From Cylindrotheca closterium (Eukaryota; Bacillariophyta; Bacillariophyceae; Bacillariales; Bacillariaceae), in NCBI GenBank assembly GCA_933822405.4, contig CAKOGP040001825.1:124001-188000 (forward strand): DNA of 64,000 nt, given 5' to 3'. A program made the position numbers and the translations under genes. Below, in pieces: positions 52,412 through 61,800 of the stretch (the stretch's first letter is position 1; every line of letters begins with the position of its first letter). The notes below the pieces were generated by a model. It searched no databases and had not been told where the DNA came from. It was given only the letters and a program-made list of their open reading frames with translations.

Positions 52412-52643
52412 CGCTTGAAGGTCTCCTTGGTGTTCACTTTGGGCAATGAATTACGAGGGCTGCACTTTGGTCATCGATCCGCACCCGTACGTTTGGTACA
52501 AGACATCCGGGTACCCAAAATCGGTTGAATAAAAATGGGCAAATTCAGAGTTGATACTGTTGTAAGCAGGTAAGAACAATATCCAACCTAGCTACTACCG
52601 AGGAGTCGTCACGAACGTAATTTACTTCTACAATATATCATAT

Positions 52644-54019
52644 TCATTTTCCTAGGAGAGATGCACCCAAATTAACACGGTCTGCTAGTGAAGGACCACC
52701 AACTCCACCGTCGTTTCTCAAACCATGGTCCGCTGCTGCAACTTCCGGTGGGGTTGCAACTACTGCAATAGCTGGAGCAGCCTCCGCTGCGCTTGGCAAT
52801 GTCGCAACAATTGATTGAGCTTTCTTGACTTCAAAATCACCCCATCTAGACTTTCCGGCCTTTGCTGCTGCAGCTACCATCATATTCCGCTTTTGGAACA
52901 ATGATAGAGCAGATGCCGAAGGTGCTACAGCTGGAGCAGCGACAGAAGTGGGTGCAACCGCAGCTGAGCCTTGTTGCAAAAGCTGTGCCCCTAGGTTGAT
53001 ACGCTCTGCTAGAGAAGGTCCACCAACTCCGCCATCGTTTCTCAACCCGTGATCAGCTGCTGCAACTTCAGGGGGAACAGAAATTCCAACAGTCTTTGAT
53101 GCTGTCACGGATTGTGGTGTTGCTTTTGTAGGCGCAGCAGCGGTACTAGCTGGCAATGCAGTCGCTGCAGTTGTTGCTTTCATCACCTCCATTTCACCCC
53201 ATCGCGACTTTCCGGCTTTTCCTGCAGCCGCAACCATTGAAATACGCTTATCGTAGAGGCTTCGATCACCACCTTTTGGCGCTTCAATTGAAACAGGTTT
53301 TACTTCTTGAGCAACAACGGCAGGTGCTACTACGTTGGTTGCTGCTTGAGCCGCTCTTTTGTTCTCCATATCACCCCATCGCGACTTTCCAGCCTTTGCA
53401 GCGGCGGATACTTTCTCACTGCGTTCCTGGTATAGTTTGGTATCTACTGATGCCTGTGTGGGAGCCGCTTGCATTGGTGCTGGATTTGTGCCTCGTAGGA
53501 AAACTAGCTTCTCTTCATACTTCTGCTTCATCGCATTTTCGGCAGCAAGGACGGCCTTCGCCTTGTTTTGCTGAGCTTCCACGATGTACTTGGACATAAA
53601 TTGTTGATAGGCAACGAGCTTCTGTACAAGTTCTTCCTTGCTCATGTCGGCAATATGTCCACTGATGGCTGGCGTTATGGCAGAGGAAGAGGAAGATGCC
53701 TGTTGTTGAGCCGCCGACAATTCAGCTCTGAGTGCCTACAAATTAACATGGAGGAGCCAGGATTAGTTGTGGCAGTGCGCAAGAGCCAAAATGTAATATT
53801 CAATCGTACCTTGATTTCTTCGTTTTTCTGTGTTTCTATCTGCTGCACTGCCTTCAATTTATCTTCGTGTGCCTTCACCATATATTCAGTGATGGCCGAT
53901 GGTTCAAGAAAGAGAGGTGTGGATCCACTTCGAATACTTTGTGTCCGCTTCTGTGCCACAAAGGCATGTGTGCCAGAGACAAGTAGGGAAGCTGAAACGG
54001 CAATTGAGGAGATCTTCAT
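52644..54019 (-). CDS. Plastid-targeted repeat protein of unknown function
   Basis: Exons 54019-53810 and 53735-52644 (74-nt intron), 433 aa. The start gives a signal peptide (MKISSIAVSASLLVSGTHA) with Phe at +1 (HAFVAQKR) and a basic Ser-rich stretch, the diatom plastid-import pattern. A helical region (about 40-150) precedes two interleaved repeat families joined by Ala/Pro/Thr linkers. Repeat 1 has three copies, about residues 170-194, 229-253 and 348-372, with core AKAGKSRWGDME preceded by LYxxR. Repeat 2 has two almost identical copies, about 291-323 and 399-433, with core VAAADHGLRNDGGVGGPSLA. No enzyme domain is seen. The disordered, repeat-linker layout resembles condensate linkers, but function is unknown. 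Confidence 0.85.
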
Positions 54020-54205
54020 ATCTATTGTTATAGCTTTTGTAGAGGTACAGTGCTGGTTGAACTTGTAATGAAGATGATGGATTGGATGGATGCGTGCGAA
54101 GCTCGAAGGTGTGGTACTTTGACTCAGTCGACTAACGTCGTTTCCTGTGTATAAAAACTCACTTGTTGAATGTCTCACACAGGAAATCACAAAATCTTGA
54201 ACACG

Positions 54206-54655
54206 ATGGCCACTACAAATGCAGAAGACCAGCGCAAGGCAGCAGAGCTACAAGCGAGACTAGCAAATGCTGGTGACAAAGCGACGACTTCGTCCAACGA
54301 CTTTGCTCGAGTTCCAAACGTATCGATTGATGCAGGTGCCCACAAGTACGTGCTGATTAGCGCTTGTCTCCCAGGAGGGAACATCCGTGAAAACTTTGTT
54401 GTTAGTCGTAGGGGGGCTGAGTACCATCGAGATGCAGCAGAGCCGTTCATTGAAATACTGGAGCGGAACAATTACAGTTCGATTCGGATACTTGGAGGTG
54501 GACGTATTGCCTTAGATATTGCGAATAAGACGTGTTCCATTTACGGATACAGTTATGGATTCGGACTCGCGGATCATGCCATGAGCAAAGCAGTAGTCGA
54601 AAGAGATGATCGATATAACGACTATGATATTACTTGGAGCAATGAGGGGTACTAG
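54206..54655 (+). CDS. PHPT1: PHPT1/Janus-like phosphohistidine phosphatase
   Basis: 149 aa, intronless, ATG 54206. The whole chain from about residue 28 follows the 14-kDa phosphohistidine phosphatase family: VSIDAGAHKYVLIS, then GAEYHRDAAEP with the catalytic His, ILGGGRIALDI, IYGYSYGFGLADHAM and the diagnostic C-terminus YDITWSNEGY. It is expected to remove phosphate from protein histidines in the cytosol. It is divergent from the plastid repeat gene, with 186 bp between start codons. No targeting peptide is seen. Confidence 0.9.
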   Translation: MATTNAEDQRKAAELQARLANAGDKATTSSNDFARVPNVSIDAGAHKYVLISACLPGGNIRENFVVSRRGAEYHRDAAEPFIEILERNNYSSIRILGGGRIALDIANKTCSIYGYSYGFGLADHAMSKAVVERDDRYNDYDITWSNEGY

Positions 54656-54801
54656 CATATGGTATATTCACTTTTTGCTAGATCAATTTTTTAAAATGTG
54701 CACTCTTGTTCCGGCTACTAATTTGAAATTGGGTTTTATCTATATCTGTATATGCCTTGTTAGAAAGCAGGTGTCCCGATTGTTCAGCCTACAATATAGC
54801 T

Positions 54802-56976
54802 TTAATTTTCCGCTTTGGCAGTAGTTGTCTCGTTGACATGCATGTTGCGAAAGTCTATACATCTTGCGGACACAGGAGTCAAGTCAGCCGTCTTGAATTG
54901 TCCCTTGGTATTCGGTGTTGAAAAGTCTGTGGAAGCAATAACGTCACTGGCTACTTGCTTTGGATCCAAGTCATTCCCCAAGGTCTTTGAAAACTTCTTA
55001 TGCGACCCAATCCGACTTCGTTTCACCTTTTGCTGGTTGCTGTGCGGGGTGTTGTTCCCCTCGAAGTCCCTCTTCGGAGAGTCATCATCACCACTACTGC
55101 TTTGCGCTTCACTCATGGAACCGGTTTCAGCCGGCATTTTGGGCACTTCTCTGTCGCCTACTTTTCGCTTTGGTGAGTTGAACTTGTCCAGAAGGTTCTT
55201 TTGCGGAGTTTCAAAGTCCACTTCCATCGGTTCTCGCGAAGACGTCGTTTTTGCTGGCGGAGTTGCAGTTTCACCATCATCCGTGCTGACCATTTCCGTC
55301 ATTGCCACAGCTGCCATCAATAACGCGCTAACTGCAGTTTTCTCTGAAGAAGTTGCTTCTTCTATCTTCTTCTGGGCTCCTTTCGTCGCCGTTGCCGCGG
55401 TGGCTTTACCCCTATCTCCAGCTTGATTGGTATTTGCACCAGAAGTTGCATTTGCGGGAATGCTCGCGCTTATACCTGCACCTGCGTTTGTCTTGGTCTT
55501 TGTACTACCATTACCATGCGCTTCTGCTGAAGGTGATGATGATCCTTCTGAGGCTAAAGAAGGCATGGACCCCATATCGACAGATTCTATGGACATTCGT
55601 TTCGCCTTTTGTGCGGCCGGAGAAGCGTGTTTAAGGAATGCCTGGTGAAGGGAACATCCGGAATTAGTTATGATTTCATGCAAAACACATAAAAAAATAA
55701 TGAAAATCAGTCAACTTACCAGATTTTGGGCAGCATTCATCATCCACCCTGGGCGTGGTGATCCATTGGTTTTTCCGCCTTGGGCAGGCTGGGTTGTTGC
55801 AGTCGAAGGCAGAATTGGAGTTCCAGTCATACTGGGTGGACCATTACCAAAACCGCCAATTGGCATGTTCTTGCATCCCGAACACCGACAATTGGCACTA
55901 CACTTGACGCCCCCAGCGTAACACTCGCAGTACTTTTTCACACAGGCACTCTTCCTACATTTGCATCCAAGCTTGTGTGCTAGACTTCGATCCAATGGTG
56001 CTGGTGCCGGCACTGCCTTGTCAATTATAATTTGACCATCCGAAGTCTTTTTGAATTTGGTATCAAAGGCAGTTGGATTCCTGGCAAGAATGTTCCGTAT
56101 GGCTTCCTTGCGATCCTTTTCATAGGCTTGAGTATTACAGCATCCCAGACACCGACAGTTTGAACCACAGTAGATTTTCACAGCAAAGCACTGGCAGTAT
56201 AACTTCAAGCACTTTGTCTTTTTACAAGTACATCCCATTGTCGTCACTTCTTCCCGGTGTGAAGTCTCAATCTGACTGGGAGAAGTTGCCCCTTCTCTAT
56301 CATCTAATTGAACATTGTATCGATCCGCGCTGGTGAGCCTTGAAACAGCCTCTCTTCTCAATGATGAGTCGGAATACCGATACGGACCAGGTTGGGCATG
56401 ATGCACGTGATCTGCTCCAGGAGGGTGGGGATATGGCTGGGCGAAAGTCGGTGGGGGGAATCTCGCACCACCAGAAGGCCAATGTGGAGGACGGTGTTCC
56501 ATTTGAGGGTAAGATCCTGAGTGAGGCTGCGCCACAGAATGACGATCTGGAGGACCATGCATGGGCGGGGGGTAGTGAGGACGCGGAGGCGCTTGGTCTC
56601 TGCCCCGATTCAACTGAGATTTGGGCGATCCAGAATTCGATGCTTGTACTCCCCTTGCACCTGGTGGTGGCGGTGGCTGAGCGTAGTGCGGTAAGCCCAT
56701 CCCAGCACGAGCCTTTTCATATTGCGCGGCAGTGTACGGACCAGGAGCTCCTCGATCCGTGGGATCGAATGGGACTGCACCTGGAAACGTGTAAAACCGA
56801 TGCGCAGCGTGCCGAGGAGGAGGAGGTCCTGTTGGGCCTCCCATGGCTCCTGGCGCTACATTGGTAATTGTTGGCGGGGGCGGTGGTGCCAAATTCTTCG
56901 GAAGCTTAGCATATTGCGCTTGCCCTGAAGCCGATCCTTTTTGGGAGTTACTTTCGGTCGTTTTTGGCAGCGTCAT
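54802..56976 (-). CDS. CXC-domain (tesmin/TSO1/LIN54-type) DNA-binding protein
   Basis: Exons 56976-55720 and 55641-54802 (78-nt intron), 698 aa. A Pro/Tyr/His-rich N-terminus precedes two Cys-rich CXC motifs at about residues 247-285 and 335-372: GCTCKKTKCLKLYCQCF...CGSNCRC and GCKCRKSACVKKYCECY...CSANCRC. The RNPTAF linker typical of CRC domains joins them. In plants and animals these motifs bind cell-cycle promoter elements as part of DREAM/MuvB. The C-terminal part is disordered, with several Ser/Thr-Pro sites (NSPKRK, DFETPQ, FSTPNT, LTPVS) suggesting CDK control. It is nuclear by inference. Confidence 0.93.
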
Positions 56977-57823
56977 GGAGATGATTGCAGAGTGTTTGGC
57001 TTCACCAAACTTGCCCGTAAAACCTAAGGAAAAACACTATTTAAACCAAAGAAAAGCAGACTTCCAAGAACAGCACAGTCATTCAACGATTTTCCACTCT
57101 AAACTCTTGTCCACAGCACGGAACGATGGTTTCCTGGACCTTATCTTGGTTCAATCCCAACTTCTTTTTTGCCTCATGGACCTGGTAGGCCAAGAGGTCT
57201 CCTACCACAGCTGGTACGGCCGACGTTGGATTGTCCAATCTACGAAGTTTGTACTTGAATCGCCTACGATGGAAATTTTGCTTTGAGGTATTTTCAAATT
57301 TCAATTTACGGCTTATTTAAGGGAACAAAAAGTCAGGCGGCTAAAATAGTAGATTTCATGCGTTGAAACCATGTGGAAACTGCACTGGCATAACCCCATA
57401 TAAGTGAGATGACGTCGATCCTTGCAATGATGATCTTCCAAGGATCTGGAGTACAGGTATGGCGAACTGTTGTTCTCGACCTCGGTAGTAAAACGAGGCC
57501 ATTGAATACGAATGAATGGCTCCTTCAGAGATTCCGGCTGCATGTTCCTATACTATGCTAAGAGCAGTAGAAATGGGCTATAAGTGTTATTCATCAAGGC
57601 GAAGGACAATAAACCAAAGGACTATAAAAACAAAAGGAATGAACACCACATATCAAGGTTTCAAAGCTGAAGGATACAGAACAAAGCATATCTCCCCATT
57701 CCGTCGACTACATTTGTTTTCGAATAAATTTATCAAACCCGTCCAGTCTTTTTCATGAGGAAATGACTCCCTGTCATGATGGTGAATAGCCATATTTGAT
57801 CTCCCAAGCCAGACCAATGTAGC
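56977..57823. other. 847-base region between two minus-strand genes
   Basis: No firm gene. A coding-like minus-strand stretch at 57083-57304 is listed separately. A minus-strand ATG frame at 57313-57543 has no usable splice donor to join it. Confidence 0.4.
57083..57304 (-). CDS. Coding-like terminal exon, unassigned
   Basis: A minus-strand open stretch ends at TGA 57083-57085. It has protein-like composition and codons (HRRRFKYKLRRLDNPTSAV, VVGDLLAYQVHEAKKKLGL, then QETIVPCCGQEF). There is no ATG, and a stop lies upstream at 57317-57319, so it would have to be a last exon, perhaps entered at CTCAAAG near 57283. I could not find its first exon, and I do not recognise the family. It may be a small gene or a relic. 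Confidence 0.28.
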   Translation of the reverse strand: MKFENTSKQNFHRRRFKYKLRRLDNPTSAVPAVVGDLLAYQVHEAKKKLGLNQDKVQETIVPCCGQEFRVENR

Positions 57824-58489
57824 TTACGAAGCTGCAGTCACCATGGAGCAAACATCCGCTGACTTTTCGAGCGTTTGGGCCACTTGTTGCAATTTTTGAG
57901 AATTCTTCCGAACCTTGCTTTCGGCCTCTTCTTGCTGGTTTTTGAGAGCTGCAATTTCATCTTCCATGTCTTGCAGCGCTTTGGCCAATTGTTCCTTGTG
58001 TTCAAGTTTCTTTTGATAGGCGACATAATGAATAGCTTTCCCCAGATTGACACCTTCTGGGAGCACAGCTTGATCAAAAGCTTGTCTCGCCGAATCAATA
58101 TCGTCTTGTTCACTTTGCTGCTGACGTCGAGCTTCCTCTTCCAACTCGTGAATAATGTCTTCAATTTCGTCCAAACGTGTTTTGACACCTAGTTTCTCCA
58201 TGTGTTGATTGATCCTTTCTTTTACAGTATCTTCCATTTTATCAAGCATGTTATCCACGATGCCTTCAAGTATTTCTTGTCCACCGAAGATGGAAGCATC
58301 GCTGCCGTAAGTGTCCCGCACCATCTGATCCATATTGAGGGAGGAACGACTTCGTGACAAGGTCATGTCAATCAGTTTGGTCAAAAGTTCATATCGCGTT
58401 GTCTTCTTTTGAGTAGAGTCAGGATTTGGGTCGCTCATGGCTGTATCTGAAGGATTGGTGTCGATGGTGTTGGTTTTATCATTGGACAT
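57824..58489 (-). CDS. Nnf1/PMF1-like coiled-coil protein (kinetochore candidate)
   Basis: 221 aa, intronless, ATG 58487-58489. A short acidic leader is followed by an all-helical protein. Residues about 32-120 (RYELLTKLIDMTLSRSRSSL, then ILEGIVDNMLDKMEDTVKER and KTRLDEIEDIIHELE) follow the pattern of Nnf1/PMF1: an early Arg, a pair of helices and the LDxIxxII segment. A second coiled coil (about 150-215) fits the part that pairs with the other Mis12-complex subunits. Nnf1 is hard to recognise by sequence, so this is a family-level guess. It lies head-to-head with the ROD-like gene, 358 bp between starts. Confidence 0.65.
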   Translation of the reverse strand: MSNDKTNTIDTNPSDTAMSDPNPDSTQKKTTRYELLTKLIDMTLSRSRSSLNMDQMVRDTYGSDASIFGGQEILEGIVDNMLDKMEDTVKERINQHMEKLGVKTRLDEIEDIIHELEEEARRQQQSEQDDIDSARQAFDQAVLPEGVNLGKAIHYVAYQKKLEHKEQLAKALQDMEDEIAALKNQQEEAESKVRKNSQKLQQVAQTLEKSADVCSMVTAAS

Positions 58490-58847
58490 GGTGAATGAAG
58501 GAGACGATCAGGGCAAAGTTGGAAACGTGAAAGCGTTTTGGACAAATTGGAAACGTGAAATAGCTTTGTGTATTTGAAAAAAGTCATTCGAAGAAGTCGT
58601 TTCAGAATTTTGAATTCAAAATAAAACTCGAATTATTTAGTGGACTAAAATATAGCACGACCGTTATTTTTCGACATTGTGGTACCAGTATCATGTGACG
58701 AAGAAACAAAATTTACGGTGAACCCATTACTGTACCTTTGGCTTTCTGGCTATTGTCTTGCTATTTTACTTCAGCCCACATTATACTATAACTCACTATC
58801 AGCAGCATTCAAAGAGCAGGAAACGACGAATTTATTGTGAATATCAA
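58490..58847. other. Divergent promoter, Nnf1-like / ROD-like
   Basis: 358 bases between divergent start codons, AT-rich in the middle. It contains TTTAGTGGACTAAA at about 58636-58649, an interrupted palindrome, and GTGGTACCAGTATC near 58680. It may drive both genes. Confidence 0.4.
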
Positions 58848-61800
58848 ATGTCCAAAATCAATCGATTGTCGCTGGATGAAGCCGTGGACCCGGATGCTCA
58901 AATAGCCGGATGGGATCAAACCATTGCCGACAAGAATCGTTCTAGCTCCTGGGAAGCACAGAGAGTTTCGATTGCCTCCCATGCAATAGCCCACCGGACT
59001 GTTGTATGTGGAACAACTTTGCATGATCCCAATGACAACAAGTGGACAAAATGGAAGAGATCCTTTGCTCCCCATCGCGTTTGTCGCGTGGCTTGCAACA
59101 AAGATGGGAGCATCATTGCAGCAGCAATTGACAATGGGACAGTCGCAGTTCTCAAAGGCAGCAATGGGGACGTTCTGGCTTCACGACGTGTTGCATCAGC
59201 GGGCATACGAATACCAGCGGAGATTTCTTTTGTTCGTCGGTCCGCCATTGCAGGAACACAGCTCGACACCTTGGTCGTAGAACCGCCAGAAGCAAATGTT
59301 CCTGCCATCTTGGTATCCCATATTGACGGTAATCGATTGAATAACTCTGAAGAAGGAATTGTCGAGGATGCCGTGAAATGCATTGTATTTCATGAACTAA
59401 AGGTGAAGGAAGTCCCCGACAGCCGAGCAATTCAGGGATACTATCGTAGCAGGCAACAAGTCAGATTCGCATTGGTTGATGGGAATGGCAACATCGCCAT
59501 TCATGATTACAATATTGAAAGCAAAACTGGCTCGACGATAACGAAAGATGTCTCCGTCGGTGGTGACGAAACAGAGAATTGGGGGGTTGATTTTACGCTG
59601 GGACTAAGAATACAACATATCGGATCACAGCACAGCTTCCTTTTGTTTGCTGCAAGCTCAACTGATGAAAGTCAGGTAGGAGTCTATGACCTCGAAAAAC
59701 TGAAAATGGCAGGGAGTTATGCTGTTTCAAAAGATAGCAGTGGGAACAACACTCGCACACGCATACTTGCACTCGAACCAGTCACGTCTTCCGCAGAAGT
59801 GACTTCGCTCGCAATGGTGGTAGCAACCACTTCACCATCCGGGAAAGATGGTCTTGCACCAGCTATTAAGTCGAGGCTAATACAAGGAAGTGTCGACGAA
59901 ATCAATGGAAAGATTGGAGAACTACACCCTGTCTACTACATTCCTGTGCCAAACACAGTCACGTCAATGTCTATTTCGCCCCTGCCTGACGAAGACAAGC
60001 CTTATGCTTTTCGATGTTTGACGTCATGTGAGCAACAACAATCAATGGAGTGTCACGAATTTATTCCCAACGGATCTTCCCTTGGATCAATCCGGCTGCT
60101 GGCGAGAACTAACCACTTTCGACAAGCAAACGTTATTGTTGCCGAAATTGGATCCCAGACATTGCAGGCAGATCCTTTCGCACGATTCCATCCTTCTGAG
60201 ATTGCACTGCAGGAATTGCATGCGCTACTGTCCAGAGGGGGCGTCCGTGATGCTGAATCAGCAAGGCTCTCAAGAGCGTGCTTGAACCAGTTGTCCAATG
60301 GGGCTTTGTCGGGGAACAGTCTTGGCACGCAAACTCTCCTATCTGCAGCAGATGCAATTCTAAATTGGCCAGATGAAAAAGCTATTCAGAGGGGCCAAAC
60401 TACACTGTGGGATGTAGTGGTTGGACTGCAGGGGATCATCGGTGGGATTAAACCGGTTTCTACACAGCTTTCTGAATCATCAGAGCTCGATGCTAAGACC
60501 AATCAGTTGGAAGAGAGGCTGATTGCGATGCAATACCTCCAATCTATAATGGGGAAGAATGCTCCTTTGAATCCTCAGTTTGCGTCTGTTGTGTCAGTCA
60601 AGCATATGTTCGGTTGCCTCGTCCAAAGCGAGTGCTTTCCACAAGCGGAGCAGCTGTGGAGGTCTCCACTTCAACCAAAACTGAGTACTGAGGCAATGGT
60701 TACGGTAATTTTGGATATCTCGTCACAGATAAACCCTCGGGAGTATGCCAGTCTGTTGAGCGAGGTCGTTGTTCCTAGTCTTTCTATCAATCACGAACTC
60801 CTCCCTCCGCTTCTCGAATGGTCCTGCCGCATGGCCGATGACTTTGACGATGCTGTTGAGGGAGATGGCCTTGAGAATGCAATTTTCCTTCTAGAAGTAA
60901 GTCTGAATTTGTGAAAGTGGTGGGTGTTGTTGTGGTTCATCTCAAAAGAAATTCGTCCATTTGCAATTTACAGATATTGGAACGCGGAACGAAGGAACTT
61001 CGCGTTAATGTGCACTCTTCTTTCGCATCCTACACACCCTTTGTCGACAGAATTATGAAGAAGAAAAGACGGATTGGACAGAAGAACTCTTACACGCCCC
61101 ATCCCATGTCTGCAGATCTCAGCTTTTCAAGTGTGAAGTCAATTGTCCCTTCTCAACAATCGGAGAAAGTTCCGACAGACGAAAGATTGGAAGGCGAACA
61201 AACACCAGCACCTACTCTCCTAGAGTTTTCAACAATGCGAAGAGGGGCTCAGAAGGCACGAGCTCGTCGGTATTCATCGATCGATACGATCGACGAAAGT
61301 GAAGATTGTGTAGAATCGAAGCTGGTTGCAGCCCGGTGTCTGAAACATGCACGAGAACTAGGCTTGGAAAAGAAACTGATAACCCTGAGGACATATTCGA
61401 GTTGCGGTGGTGCACAGTTTATTGCAAAGGATCTTGTACGGCTATTTTCTCAAAGCGCAAGAGACAACAAGCAACGAGGAGAGATGCTTTCTTCTCAATT
61501 CCAGTGGTTCTGCCTTGAATCGTCAGCCAATGCTGATAAGGCTATCAAACAATATACGAAGGACTTGTGTGGTGGAAACATGACAACAAAAAGAGCTGTC
61601 GATGAGTCAGCATCACTATCACAATGTTGCATGGCGACAAAGACAAAATGCGAAGTCGTCCTTGTTACACTCCGAGCTGCAAAATTTTGTCATTACTCGC
61701 CCGAATGGCTATCAAAGCTCTCGCTTGATGCGATTGAGTGGGCTGCCGGAGATTCGGCTCTGAGATCAGAATTAGAGGAAGCTTCAAGACTCTTGCTCAT

